Notes under the pieces: generated by a model
What the model saw: the letters and a program-made list of their open reading frames with translations, nothing else
Told to the model about the DNA's origin: nothing
The model's database searches: none
Source of the DNA: Ignavibacteriales bacterium
Lineage (GTDB): Bacteria > Bacteroidota > Ignavibacteria > Ignavibacteriales > Ignavibacteriaceae
Reading direction: 5' to 3'
NCBI GenBank assembly: GCA_020061995.1
Contig: JAGUXE010000113.1
Coordinates: 1 to 29,633, forward strand
Length of the DNA: 29,633 nucleotides
Shown here: one piece after another, positions 1-9,925 of the stretch
How the letters are laid out: the number at the start of each line of letters is the position of its first letter
How positions within the stretch are numbered: the stretch's first letter is position 1
Translations under genes and position numbers: made by a program

Positions 1-1
1 C

Positions 2-61
2 GCAGCAATTGCGGTTATGATGATAAGAACCGGAATTACAAATGTGATTGTTAAATTTTAA
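2..61 (+). CDS. C-terminal tail of an upstream gene (partial)
   Basis: The window opens inside a reading frame that runs to TAA at 59-61 and encodes 19 residues ending in VIVKF. The visible peptide is hydrophobic with one Arg and one Lys, which would suit the last segment of a membrane protein. The other two frames give either a Cys/Asn/Arg-rich peptide or an early stop. Nineteen residues are too few to name a family, and even the choice of frame is an inference. Confidence 0.35.
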   Translation, partial: AAIAVMMIRTGITNVIVKF

Positions 62-78
62 CGACTTAGAATATTTGC

Positions 79-102
79 CACCAAGGCACTAAGGCTCAAA
101 GG
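79..102 (+). repeat. Three tandem 8-nt units (CACCAAGG type)
   Basis: Positions 79-86, 87-94 and 95-102 read CACCAAGG, CACTAAGG and CTCAAAGG. They form a short tandem array lying between the upstream gene tail and the SDR gene. From memory, CACCAAGG/CACAAAGG-type octamer strings recur in intergenic regions of many environmental bacteria. Their function is not established. Confidence 0.6.
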
Positions 103-150
103 AAAAAGCTTTGTGGCAGAAAATGTATTTACAATATTTAGAGGTTATGT

Positions 151-942
151 ATGGACTATGGATTGAAAAATAAAACTGTACTCGTAACTGCATCAAGTAA
201 AGGAATAGGCAAAGCCATTGCTTCAGCTTTTGTTGATGAGGGGGCAAATGTGGTTATCTGTTCGAGAAATCTTTCGGAAATTGAAAAGACAGCGAATGAA
301 CTTAAAGAAAAACAAAAAGGAAAAGTATTGGCTCTTCAGTGCAATATCGATTCTCCCGAACAAATCAGCGAAACTGTAAGAATTGCTCAAGAACATTTTG
401 GAACTATTGATATTCTTGTAAATAATTGCGGTGGACCTTCAGCCGGTTTTTTTGAGGAATTGAAAGAGACTCAATGGGATAATGCATATAATCAAGTACT
501 ATTAAGTGCTAAAAGATTTATCGAACTTGTTCTTCCCGGAATGAAAGATAAAAAAAATGGTAGAATAATTAATATAACTTCAATATCTGTTCATCAACCA
601 ATTGAAAATTTAATTTTATCGAATGCATTTCGTGCAGCAGTGACAGGGATGAGTAAAACTCTCAGTTCTCAACTAGCGAGATTTAATATTACAGTAAATA
701 ATGTTGCCCCTGGATTTACTTTAACTGAACGGATAGTTGAATTAGCTGAAAATCGGGCGAAACTTGCAGGCAAAGAAATCAATGAAATTCTATCAGAAAT
801 GACAAAAGAAATTCCTATGGGACGAATGGCGGAGGCCTCTGAAATTGCAGCAGGCGTTTTATTCTTTGCCTCTCAACAAGCCGCTTATGTTACCGGAAAC
901 TCATTACACATTGACGGCGGATTAGTTAAAGGATTATTTTAA
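151..942 (+). CDS. SDR-family protein (BKR-like, atypical active site)
   Basis: This 263-residue protein has a Rossmann fold of the short-chain dehydrogenase/reductase family. The nucleotide-binding glycine motif is TASSKGIG (13-20) instead of the usual TGxxxGIG. NNCGG (91-95) stands for NNAG, and the C-terminal VTGNSLHIDGG is typical. The catalytic YxxxK is absent: aligning on the following AAV puts Ser157 where Tyr belongs and Arg161 where Lys belongs, although Ser144/Ser146 remain. This pattern matches the known subgroup called BKR_like_SDR_like, which departs from both motifs. Oxidoreductase chemistry therefore should not be assumed. GAGG at 141-144 supports the ATG at 151. The asparaginase gene follows after only 10 nt, so the two are probably one operon. 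Confidence 0.85.
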   Translation: MDYGLKNKTVLVTASSKGIGKAIASAFVDEGANVVICSRNLSEIEKTANELKEKQKGKVLALQCNIDSPEQISETVRIAQEHFGTIDILVNNCGGPSAGFFEELKETQWDNAYNQVLLSAKRFIELVLPGMKDKKNGRIINITSISVHQPIENLILSNAFRAAVTGMSKTLSSQLARFNITVNNVAPGFTLTERIVELAENRAKLAGKEINEILSEMTKEIPMGRMAEASEIAAGVLFFASQQAAYVTGNSLHIDGGLVKGLF

Positions 943-952
943 CGGAATATTT

Positions 953-1927
953 ATGAAAAATATCTTAGTGATTTTTACAGGAGGAACTTTCTCAATGAAA
1001 ATTGATGAGGAAACCGGTGGTGCAGTTCCTCATTTTTCAGGAAATGATTTAATCGAATTAATGCCCGATGTAAAAGAACTCGCAAATATTTCTATATATG
1101 ATTTTGGAAAGTATCCCGGTCCCCACATGACTCCGGAACTAATGCTTACATTATCAAATAAAATAAAAGAGTTTCTTGCTTCAAATAATATTGATGGGAT
1201 TGTTATTACACACGGAACTGATACTCTCGAAGAGACGGCATATCTCCTTGATTTAACAATTCAAACATCAGTCCCTATCGTACTTACAGGTTCAATGAAA
1301 AACAGTTCAGATCCCGATTGGGACGGTCCGAAAAATTTGAAAGATTCAATTTATATTTGTCTTAATCCAAATTCACATGATATAGGTGTGCTAGTCTCTC
1401 TTAATGGTGAGATAAATGCAGCAAGTGAGGTTACAAAAACCCATACCGATGATGTAGAAACTTTTCATAGTCTCGATTTCGGGGCGCTTGGATTTGTGCA
1501 GAACAATAGAGTGATTTTTAATAGACTACCTCGTAAGCTTGAAATACTCGAAACCGAAAAAATTGAAACTAATGTTGATCTAATCAAATGTTATGCAGGA
1601 ATGGACGATAAGTTTTTTCGTTTTTCTGCAGATAGCGGAGCGAAAGGAATTGTGGTTGAAGCTTTGGGTGTAGGTAATGTTCCGCCAAAAGCTTTTGAAG
1701 GGATAAAGTATGCAGTTGAAAAAGGGATTCCAGTTGTTCTCGTCTCCCGATGCCCTGCAGGAGAAACGCTTGATATATATGGTTATCCAGGAGCCGGAAA
1801 ATGGCTTCACCAAATGGGTGTTATCTTTGCTGATTATCTAAATGGCCAGAAAGCACGTATAAAGTTTATGCTCGCTTTGGGACGAACCAATGAATTATCA
1901 ACACTGAAAAAATTATTTGAAGATTGA
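953..1927 (+). CDS. ansA: Type I L-asparaginase
   Basis: The 324-residue product is a full-length asparaginase/glutaminase-type amidohydrolase, predicted to convert L-asparagine to aspartate and ammonia. The first catalytic motif TGGTFS begins at Thr9 (nucleophile Thr12), and the second, HGTDT, spans 87-91 and supplies the Thr-Asp pair. A TGSMK stretch followed by DWDGPKNL matches the family's conserved middle segment. No signal peptide is seen, so a cytoplasmic enzyme is expected. The start has only a weak ribosome site, and the SDR gene ends 10 nt upstream, so translational coupling is plausible. The link between an asparaginase and an atypical SDR is unexplained by known pathways. Confidence 0.92.
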   Translation: MKNILVIFTGGTFSMKIDEETGGAVPHFSGNDLIELMPDVKELANISIYDFGKYPGPHMTPELMLTLSNKIKEFLASNNIDGIVITHGTDTLEETAYLLDLTIQTSVPIVLTGSMKNSSDPDWDGPKNLKDSIYICLNPNSHDIGVLVSLNGEINAASEVTKTHTDDVETFHSLDFGALGFVQNNRVIFNRLPRKLEILETEKIETNVDLIKCYAGMDDKFFRFSADSGAKGIVVEALGVGNVPPKAFEGIKYAVEKGIPVVLVSRCPAGETLDIYGYPGAGKWLHQMGVIFADYLNGQKARIKFMLALGRTNELSTLKKLFED

Positions 1928-2115
1928 AAACATTACTCTAATTCAGAGGAATTCTACTTCATTCTTAGCAAATGACCTTAAAATTGGTTTTTGTGATTGA
2001 AAATAGTAAAAATTAACAGCACGCACTGTTCAAAACGGATTTATTAATCAAATCGTAAATCTTTTATCACCTTCAAGCATCTAACACGATGTTATTCCAA
2101 ATGTTAAAATAATAA

Positions 2116-2131
2116 TTAATCATTTGATTAA
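2116..2131 (+). promoter_or_regulatory. Dyad upstream of the TonB receptor gene (candidate operator)
   Basis: TTAATCA (2116-2122) and TGATTAA (2125-2131) form a perfect 7-bp inverted repeat with a 2-nt spacer, about 70 nt before the receptor start. The shape resembles sites of CRP/FNR-type dimeric regulators, but this is only a resemblance and the DNA is AT-rich. The rest of the 275-nt gap (1928-2202) shows nothing I can name. Confidence 0.3.
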
Positions 2132-2202
2132 ACTTAAAATGGAATTATTGTGTCAAATTATTGGTTACATTAAAAAATATTAAAAGGATCTAATAGGAAA
2201 TT

Positions 2203-4644
2203 ATGGTTAAGAAATTTTTTACGATATGGGTTTTAGTGCTCACTTCATTTCTGTCTTTTGCGCAAACGGACAGACAATCTCAAAATGTAAATTTTATCCC
2301 GATAGGAAAACTTTCAGGAGAAATCTTTGACAAAATAACATCAAAGCCGATAGAATATAGTAATGTTGTAATATACAATAGTAAAGACTCATCACTCATT
2401 AATGGAACAATTACCAATCCATCGGGGGAATTTAGTTTTGACAAGCTTCCTTTCGGTCGAATGTATGTCAAAATCAGTTATATCGGTTATAAAACGATAA
2501 TAATTGACTCAATAATAATTAATCCGAAAAGTAAAGAAATCAATTTAGGAAGAATTATTCTTGAAACTTCCGCCTTTAATCTTGATGAAGTTGTTGTCGC
2601 ATCAGAAAGAGATATGATGGTCAACAATCTCGATAAAAAAATAATTAATGTTGAAAAAAATATTACCAGCGCAGGCGGAACCGCTGTTGATGTTATGCAA
2701 AATATTCCTTCGGTTTCAGTAGATGTAGACGGTGCCGTAAGCTTAAGAGGGAACAAAAATGTTACTATTTTAATCGACGGTAGACCCAATGGTTTAGCGA
2801 GTATTGGAAGTGGCGATTTATTAAATCAAATTCCTGCAAGTTCAATAGAATCAATCGAGTTAGTTACTAATCCTTCCGCTAAATATGATCCGGAAGGAAC
2901 AGCCGGAATTATTAATATTGTTCTAAAGAAACGAACCAACATCGGGTTAAATGGAATAATTTCTGCAAATGCCGGAACCGGCGATAAATATAATTCATCA
3001 CTTAATTTTAATCTTCGTCAATATCCTTTTAATTTCTTTGCCAGCTACGATGGCAGAGTCGGTAATATGACGGGAACAGGAACAACAGACCGACTCACAA
3101 CTATTGGAGGTGTGAGTTCTTCTTTATTCCAAAATCAAAATGATAAAAACTTGATGCTGACCCATAATGCAAATACCGGATTCGATTTCTTAATTAATGA
3201 TTATAATACTTTAACCTTATCGATGCAATACAGACGATTTGCTATGGAGAACGATGTAACGGTTAATAATTTAACATATAATTCATCCGATATAGTCACA
3301 CGAAATTTCACCCGTTTATCCGGTGGTGACCGTGCAGTTGATTTTCGAAATTATACTTTAAGTTATAAGAAAACCTATGATTCTAAAGGAGAAGAATTTA
3401 CAACAGATTTTATGTTCAATGATATAGATATGAATTTTAATCAAGAAATAACCCAGAATGAATTCGAAACCGGAGGTGCAGTTTCACAAATTCAACAACG
3501 CACATTTTCGAAAAATGAAAATCAAATGTTTATTCTTCAATCAAACTATAAACATCCTTTTGAAGGTTTTGGAACGCTTGAAACTGGTTTCAAGAGTACT
3601 TTTAGAAAATTATTAATGAAGAGTGATTATGAGAATTTTGATGCAGTTTCATCAATTTGGTTAAATGATCCCCTATCAAGAAATTATTTTAAAAACGATG
3701 AGCAGATTCATGCAGTTTATGCAACCTTTGCAGGAGTTTTTGCAGGAGTAAAATATCAAACCGGTTTAAGAGCTGAACAAACAACTATCAATGGAAAACA
3801 GGAAGTTAATAATTTTAGTTATACCAAAGATTATTTATCATTTTATCCTTCTCTCCATTTAGTTAAAGAGTTTGCTGATCAGAATGAAGTTCAACTTAGT
3901 TACAGCCGACGTGTAAACAGACCTCATCCCCGATCAATTAACCCTGTAGTTGATTATACAGATTCACTTAACATAACTCAAGGCAATCCTTATCTTGATC
4001 CTGAATTTGTAAACTCCTACGAACTCGGTTATTCAAAGTATTGGGGAGCCTCTTCTTTTTCATCAAACCTATTTTACAAATTGACTAACGGATTAATCGG
4101 AAATTACAGCGAACTTGAGCCATCAGGAATTACGCGTACAACATTTCTGAATCTTTCTAAAGGAACATCGTACGGAGTTGAACTTACCGGAAATCATCCC
4201 ATTCTACCATGGTGGAAAATGAATGCGAATCTTTCATATTTTAATTCAGAAGTAACCGGACCAAATTTCAGTAACGATAATTTTAGTTGGATGGCAAAAT
4301 TAAATTCAACAATGACGGTTTGGGATAATATAATGGTTCAGTTGATGCTTAATTATAACTCACCCATGGTTATGTCACAAAGCATAACAAAAGAAGTTTT
4401 TACAGCCGATCTTGCTTTAAGAAAAGAGTTTTGGGAAGGAAAGCTTTCATTGCTGTTAAGAGTGAGTGATCTGTTTAACACACAGAAGTATGATGTAGAA
4501 ACTACAGGAAATGGTTTTGTTATCAACTCATATCGTAAAAGAGATTCACAAAATATTTTCTTCGGAATAACATACAGGCTTGATGCTACTCAAAAAATGC
4601 GTGAGCGTAATACAAGGACTGAAGCAGATATGGAAAATTATTGA
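2203..4644 (+). CDS. TonB-dependent outer-membrane receptor, OMP_b-brl_3 type
   Basis: The 813-residue protein starts with a Sec signal peptide (about 1-20, ending SFA before QTDRQ). A CarboxypepD_reg-like beta-sandwich follows (about 36-120, LSGEIFDK...SYIGYK). A plug domain (about 128-245) has the characteristic RGNKNVTILIDG and PSAKYDPEGTAGIINI segments. The remainder is an outer-membrane beta-barrel. This domain order is typical of Bacteroidota-type receptors that import unknown ligands with TonB energy. No SusD partner and no anti-sigma or sigma pair lies next to it, so the substrate cannot be inferred. AGGAAA just before the ATG serves as ribosome site. The C-terminus, rich in Arg and Glu after the last strand, is slightly longer than a typical barrel end. 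Confidence 0.9.
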   Translation: MVKKFFTIWVLVLTSFLSFAQTDRQSQNVNFIPIGKLSGEIFDKITSKPIEYSNVVIYNSKDSSLINGTITNPSGEFSFDKLPFGRMYVKISYIGYKTIIIDSIIINPKSKEINLGRIILETSAFNLDEVVVASERDMMVNNLDKKIINVEKNITSAGGTAVDVMQNIPSVSVDVDGAVSLRGNKNVTILIDGRPNGLASIGSGDLLNQIPASSIESIELVTNPSAKYDPEGTAGIINIVLKKRTNIGLNGIISANAGTGDKYNSSLNFNLRQYPFNFFASYDGRVGNMTGTGTTDRLTTIGGVSSSLFQNQNDKNLMLTHNANTGFDFLINDYNTLTLSMQYRRFAMENDVTVNNLTYNSSDIVTRNFTRLSGGDRAVDFRNYTLSYKKTYDSKGEEFTTDFMFNDIDMNFNQEITQNEFETGGAVSQIQQRTFSKNENQMFILQSNYKHPFEGFGTLETGFKSTFRKLLMKSDYENFDAVSSIWLNDPLSRNYFKNDEQIHAVYATFAGVFAGVKYQTGLRAEQTTINGKQEVNNFSYTKDYLSFYPSLHLVKEFADQNEVQLSYSRRVNRPHPRSINPVVDYTDSLNITQGNPYLDPEFVNSYELGYSKYWGASSFSSNLFYKLTNGLIGNYSELEPSGITRTTFLNLSKGTSYGVELTGNHPILPWWKMNANLSYFNSEVTGPNFSNDNFSWMAKLNSTMTVWDNIMVQLMLNYNSPMVMSQSITKEVFTADLALRKEFWEGKLSLLLRVSDLFNTQKYDVETTGNGFVINSYRKRDSQNIFFGITYRLDATQKMRERNTRTEADMENY

Positions 4645-4789
4645 TTAAAATGGGTAGTCACCCAAAATATTCATCGATACAAACCGAAATCTAAATAGAT
4701 ATTTTATAGCGAAATAATTATCTAAAAAAATCGGATTAATCACTCGCAAATTTTGAGATAACTACTTGTTGTTGGGAGTTCTGTTTTTT

Positions 4790-7700
4790 TTAAGACATTA
4801 CTCTTTCCAATAACGATAGAATATCTCTTTTTGCAAAAGGTTTTGAAATATAACCGGTCATTCCTCTTCTTAGAAATTCTTCTTTATCGCTTTGCATTGC
4901 ATAAGCTGTCGCTGCAATAATCGGTATATCTTTGTAACCGGGTATTGTACTTCTGATTAGTTCGGTTAATTGAACTCCATCCATTCCTTTGCTTAAGTTT
5001 ATATCCATAAGAATCAGATCGTAGGTGGTTTTATTAATACATTTAAGAGCTTCTTCGGCAGTTGTAGCAACATCCAAATAATACTTATCACTTAATATTA
5101 TGCTCACAAACTGAATTGAAATTTTATCATCTTCAACATAAAGTATTTTTTTTCTTTCTACTTGTGTTGATTTAATTTCTTCAATTATTGGCTGTCCGTT
5201 TGCAGCAATACTTAAATTAGATAAATCAACTTGCTCCAATGCCAATGGGAGTTCAATGATAAATGTAGAACCTTTTCCCACTTCACTCGATAACGAAATA
5301 GTTCCTTTCATTAATTCAGTATATTTCTTTACAAGAGTCAATCCAAGCCCGGTTCCTTCAAAACTTCGAGATAATCCTTCGCTCGCTTGACGAAATTCTT
5401 CCCAAATAACTTCTTGTTTTTCTCGTGGTATTCCGATTCCGGTATCAATCACTTTGATTATCACTTTATCGTTGCCTACTTCAGCGATTAATGAGACCGT
5501 TCCAGCATCGGTAAATTTAATGGCATTATTAAGAAGGTTATTTATAATATCGCGGAATAATTTTTCATCAATAATACAATTAATAACATCTTTATCATGA
5601 TTAAATCCGTATTCAAGTTTTGCATTTAAAGCTAGTTGAGTAAAAAGGTCAAAAGATTCCTTGAGCAGCGGGACAATGTTCATATTATTTAATAATACTT
5701 GCTTTTGGCCTGATTCAATTTGTGAAATATTAAGAATTAAATTTACAGTTTCCAAAAGACGGTTTCCTCCTTTCATTATATTATCAACCATCATGGTTAA
5801 ATCTTCGTTATTTCTAAGTTCCTCTCGAAGAAATTCTGAAAATCCAAGTATAGCAACAAGAGGAGTCCTTAATTCGTGACTCATATTTGCCAGGAAGTTA
5901 GATTTCACCCGGCTCATTTCTTCAGCTTTATCTTTTGCAATCACTAATTCATTTTCATACTCTTTTTGGGAGGAGATATCTCTAAAAATACTTAAGAGTA
6001 ATTTCTTTTCTTCTCCGGTTTGAATAAATGAATTGGAGAGAGAAATCCATTTCTCTTCACTGTTCCATAAAACAACTTTTTCTTCTAACTTGGTTTCGAT
6101 ATGCCCGGTATTGAATCTTTCTTTATGTCTTTCAAGGGCTTTTACATCTTGATTTAGATATATTGAAAGGAGATTTTTTCCTAATAATTCGGGTTTCTCT
6201 TTTTTTACTAATTTGCAATAAGCTTGATTCACTTCAACTATAATTCCATTTGAATCGGATAATCGCATGCCGTCGAAAGAATTTTCCCATGTCGATCTGA
6301 ATTGCTCTTCTGATTTTAGAATCCTTTCAAGAGTCAATTTCTTTTCTGTAATATCTTCTTTAACTGCTATAAAGTTTGTTATTTTTCCTCTCTGATTTAA
6401 TAGGGGTGAGATAACGGCATTTTCCCAAAACAACTCCCCGTTTTTCTTTTTATTATGAAACTCACCCTGCCATTCTACTCCAGAAAGAATTGTGCTCCAA
6501 AGTTTTGAATAATCTTCATGGGTTTTCTCTCCGGATTGAAGTACACGTGGATTTTTTCCTTTAACTTCTTCTAATGAATAGCCTGTTACCAAAGTAAACT
6601 TCGAGTTTACATATTCAATATTTCCTTTTGGATCTGTTATAATAACGGAGACCGGACTTTGTTCAACTGCTTTAGAAAGTTTAACTACATTTTCTTCGGC
6701 TCTTTGTCTTTCAATATAAATGCTTAATTCGTGAGCAACCAGCTCAAGAATTTCGATGCTTGATTTATCGTAAGCATCAGGATTATCATAACTTTGTACA
6801 ACAATTGCCCCAAGAACTTTGCCTTCGATCATTAATGGAACACCTAACCAAGCCTCAGAAGTTGTTCCGATTAAATCAATAATTCCGTTTTCGTGCAATC
6901 GAAGAATATCATCTTTTCGTAATATTATGGGTTCATTTTTTCTAATCACATAACCGGTAAGTGATTTATCGGCACTCCACTCATTAATTTCATCTTTCTC
7001 ATCACGGTCAACAAATGAACTTAACATTCCGGTCTCTTCATTATAAAAAGCTATAAAGAAGTTTTTTGCATAGATTAGATTATTCAGTTCATCCTTAATC
7101 GAATTAAAAAGTTGATCGAGTTCTTTAGAATTGATAACGGCATTTGCAATGTTGTATTGCATAGTCTGTATCATTTCAGCACGTTTGTGTTGAGTTATAT
7201 CTCTTATCAAAACATGACGCGCCGGACGATTATTATGAATAACTGCATGGGAGATAATTTCTACATGAATCAGTTCTCCATTCTTTTTGTTATGTCGCCA
7301 TTCCCCGGCGGAATTAAGTTCTTTTCCTGTTTGCGCAACATCCAGTTCTAACAAGGGGACATCTTCAAGTGGACGAATATCTCTCAATGTCATTGAAAGA
7401 AATTCTTCTCTCGTATAACCATATTGGTCAATTACGGCTGCGTTAATTTCGAGAAAACGTAGAGTTTCAATATCATAAATCCACATTGGTTGAGGATTAT
7501 TCTCAAACATGTAGCGGTATTTTTTTTCACTTATACTTAAAGAATCTTCTGCTTTTTTCTTTTCACTTATATCTCTTGCAACACCAAATAGAATTTTTTC
7601 TTCAGGGTAAGGGAATGAATTCCAAGACAACCATTTTACTGTTCCATCTTTGCATATATACCTGTTTTCGAATTGAAAGATTTCTTTTCCCTCAACCAAA

Positions 7701-9832
7701 ACAGTCTTTATATTACTCGTTGGTTCGATGTCGTCAGGATGAACAAAAGCTAACCATGGTTTTGAAAGAAGTTCCTCTGTACTCCAGCCAAGTGCTTTTT
7801 CCCATGCGGGGTTTAATACTTTAAAGAATCCGTCAAAACCGGAGATGCATAACATGTCCAATGAATGCTTAAATATTCTATCACTTGTTTTGAGTTTTTC
7901 TTCTGCAAGTTTTTGTTCAGTAACATCAATAGTGTATCCGGCAAGAAAGCGTGGTTCGTCATCAATAACTATTGGGAATTTAATTGTGGTATAAAATCTT
8001 CCGTTCAATTCTTCATCAACTGAAATCATTTCTCGATTGTTTAGAATTCTCTTGTCATCTTCAACCATACTTTTAGCAAGCTCGGAAGGGAAAAGTTCAT
8101 CCATATTTTTGCCGATAAGTTCATTTAACGGTCTGCCGAGCATTTGTTCAAAATTTTTACTTAGCCTTAAAGCTCGAATATCTTTATCCTTAAAGAAAAC
8201 ATATATGGGACTGTTTTCCATGAAACGACTAAAAATTTCTTCACTTTCTTTTAAAGATTCATCTGCAATTTTTCTCTCTGTAATGTCGTTAATAATTGCA
8301 AGGATTACTTTTTTATCATTTTGTTCGAATAATTGAATTCTTACTTCAACCGGATATGTAGACCTATCTTTTCTTTGATGAATAGTTTCAAGATGAAGTT
8401 GTTCTACTTCTCCTCTAACTAAAGGTTCGACGGTTTGTTTAAACTTTTCGTACGTAAATTCCGGTTTAATATCTACCGGGGTCAGGTCTTTAATTTCATC
8501 AAGCGTGTAACCCATATTTTGTAGAGCACCACGATTTAAATATTCAAATTTTAATGTGGTCGAATCGAATATATAAATCTCATTCAGGCTATTGTCTATT
8601 ATGTTCAGCAAATGCAATTGTTTCTGTTGTAATGACCTTTGCTCCGTAATAACTTCGGAAAATAAAATTATTCCGCCAATTGTTCCCTCTGATTCATACC
8701 AAGGACGACATTCCCAACGGACATAATCAACAGTTCCATCGGTTCTCAAAAACTTATCGTCTTCGGAATTTAGGATTTCCCCATTTAATGATTTCCTATG
8801 AATTTCTTTCCAACGTTCAGGCAATTCCGGGAAAATATCATAATGTCGTTTACCGATAATATTTGTTTCTTTTAATTTATAGTCTTGTATAAATCTTTTA
8901 CTCACATAAAGATAACGGAGGTCTTTATCGAAAACTGAGATAGCGCTTGGGTCATTCTCAATTATGCAACTCATCAAATAGTTGTTATGAAGGAGTTTGT
9001 CTTCTGCATTTTTACGATCGGTTATATCTCTACCAACCCCAATTATGTAAATTATGTTATTATTGTCATCTAATATTGCGTTATCAATCCACTCTAACCA
9101 TCGCCAACCATCAATAGTCATAGCGCGTTGAACAACTTGACAGGTGTATGGCTCAACATACAACTTCTTCATTTCTGTAAGGGTAGGAGCTATATCATCT
9201 TCATGAACTTGAGGGAAAAAACTTTTTCCCAAAAGCTCCTCCTCACTTTTCCCAAATAATTTGCAATATGAAGAACTAACAAAAAGGAATTTGCCTTCGT
9301 GATCAACTTTAACAACCATGTCGTTTTGATGTTCAACAAGTAACCGATAATTTGTTTCCCGCTCTAATAATTTATTCTCTGCTTCTTCACGTTTCTCAAT
9401 TTCTTGATTTAAATCAGCGATTAAATTTAGAGTCGCCGTTTTAGCTTTTTTAAGTTCGTTGACCGTTTCTTGTAATTCGACAAATCTATCGTTCTCAATT
9501 TGTTGAATGGAATTTTTCTCTTTTTGGAGTTGATGGTCAAATTCAAGATTCTCCAGTATAACTGCTAACATTTGGATTGCATTTTTAATAAGAATTTCAT
9601 CCATTTCTGAAATTTTATTTGCTATTTCTATCTGTATAAAACCAAATGAAGATGTTCTGGTTTTTATTTCGATAAGATCATTATTCTCGACCCCGCTATT
9701 TTCTATAAATAGAAATAGAGCAGGTTTGAATAACTCATGCATTCCCCCAATGAACAATTCAACAATTCTCTGCTTATCGTGAAGTTGAGAAATGTTAAAA
9801 AGTAATAAAAATATTTGATTAGCAATATTCAT
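4790..9832 (-). CDS. Hybrid histidine kinase with eight PAS domains, GAF and C-terminal receiver
   Basis: This 1680-residue cytoplasmic sensor has no transmembrane helix or signal peptide. A coiled coil (about 100-160) precedes PAS-type domains at about 158-275, 283-400, 405-522, 530-642, 647-760 and 768-885. Then come a GAF domain (about 895-1045) and two more PAS domains (about 1048-1166 and 1172-1290), most ending in the DITE/K motif of PAC segments. The kinase core follows: HisKA with SHELRTP (phosphoacceptor His1319), N-box near 1431-1440, G1 DTGIGIP (1463-1469) and G2 GTGLGL (1493-1498). The receiver spans about 1561-1680 with Asp1610 and Lys1664. AGGTG sits 6 nt before the ATG. It is transcribed in the same direction as the REC-PAS gene upstream, 93 nt away, with which it may share a phosphorelay. 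The many PAS domains imply several ligands or redox inputs, all unknown. Confidence 0.95.
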   Translation of the reverse strand: MNIANQIFLLLFNISQLHDKQRIVELFIGGMHELFKPALFLFIENSGVENNDLIEIKTRTSSFGFIQIEIANKISEMDEILIKNAIQMLAVILENLEFDHQLQKEKNSIQQIENDRFVELQETVNELKKAKTATLNLIADLNQEIEKREEAENKLLERETNYRLLVEHQNDMVVKVDHEGKFLFVSSSYCKLFGKSEEELLGKSFFPQVHEDDIAPTLTEMKKLYVEPYTCQVVQRAMTIDGWRWLEWIDNAILDDNNNIIYIIGVGRDITDRKNAEDKLLHNNYLMSCIIENDPSAISVFDKDLRYLYVSKRFIQDYKLKETNIIGKRHYDIFPELPERWKEIHRKSLNGEILNSEDDKFLRTDGTVDYVRWECRPWYESEGTIGGIILFSEVITEQRSLQQKQLHLLNIIDNSLNEIYIFDSTTLKFEYLNRGALQNMGYTLDEIKDLTPVDIKPEFTYEKFKQTVEPLVRGEVEQLHLETIHQRKDRSTYPVEVRIQLFEQNDKKVILAIINDITERKIADESLKESEEIFSRFMENSPIYVFFKDKDIRALRLSKNFEQMLGRPLNELIGKNMDELFPSELAKSMVEDDKRILNNREMISVDEELNGRFYTTIKFPIVIDDEPRFLAGYTIDVTEQKLAEEKLKTSDRIFKHSLDMLCISGFDGFFKVLNPAWEKALGWSTEELLSKPWLAFVHPDDIEPTSNIKTVLVEGKEIFQFENRYICKDGTVKWLSWNSFPYPEEKILFGVARDISEKKKAEDSLSISEKKYRYMFENNPQPMWIYDIETLRFLEINAAVIDQYGYTREEFLSMTLRDIRPLEDVPLLELDVAQTGKELNSAGEWRHNKKNGELIHVEIISHAVIHNNRPARHVLIRDITQHKRAEMIQTMQYNIANAVINSKELDQLFNSIKDELNNLIYAKNFFIAFYNEETGMLSSFVDRDEKDEINEWSADKSLTGYVIRKNEPIILRKDDILRLHENGIIDLIGTTSEAWLGVPLMIEGKVLGAIVVQSYDNPDAYDKSSIEILELVAHELSIYIERQRAEENVVKLSKAVEQSPVSVIITDPKGNIEYVNSKFTLVTGYSLEEVKGKNPRVLQSGEKTHEDYSKLWSTILSGVEWQGEFHNKKKNGELFWENAVISPLLNQRGKITNFIAVKEDITEKKLTLERILKSEEQFRSTWENSFDGMRLSDSNGIIVEVNQAYCKLVKKEKPELLGKNLLSIYLNQDVKALERHKERFNTGHIETKLEEKVVLWNSEEKWISLSNSFIQTGEEKKLLLSIFRDISSQKEYENELVIAKDKAEEMSRVKSNFLANMSHELRTPLVAILGFSEFLREELRNNEDLTMMVDNIMKGGNRLLETVNLILNISQIESGQKQVLLNNMNIVPLLKESFDLFTQLALNAKLEYGFNHDKDVINCIIDEKLFRDIINNLLNNAIKFTDAGTVSLIAEVGNDKVIIKVIDTGIGIPREKQEVIWEEFRQASEGLSRSFEGTGLGLTLVKKYTELMKGTISLSSEVGKGSTFIIELPLALEQVDLSNLSIAANGQPIIEEIKSTQVERKKILYVEDDKISIQFVSIILSDKYYLDVATTAEEALKCINKTTYDLILMDINLSKGMDGVQLTELIRSTIPGYKDIPIIAATAYAMQSDKEEFLRRGMTGYISKPFAKRDILSLLERVMS

Positions 9833-9925
9833 TAATGCACCTACTTAATTACAGCTTATAAATTGTACTATCTTAACCATTCATTTGATTCCTGATAACT
9901 GGTTCGTAAAATAAATCATGAGTCT

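Noticed and set aside
4651..4664. Terminator TGGGT-AGTC-ACCCA after the TonB receptor gene
   Set aside because: A 5-bp stem with a 4-nt loop and no T tract is too weak to call, and the convergent gene end nearby shows no better hairpin.
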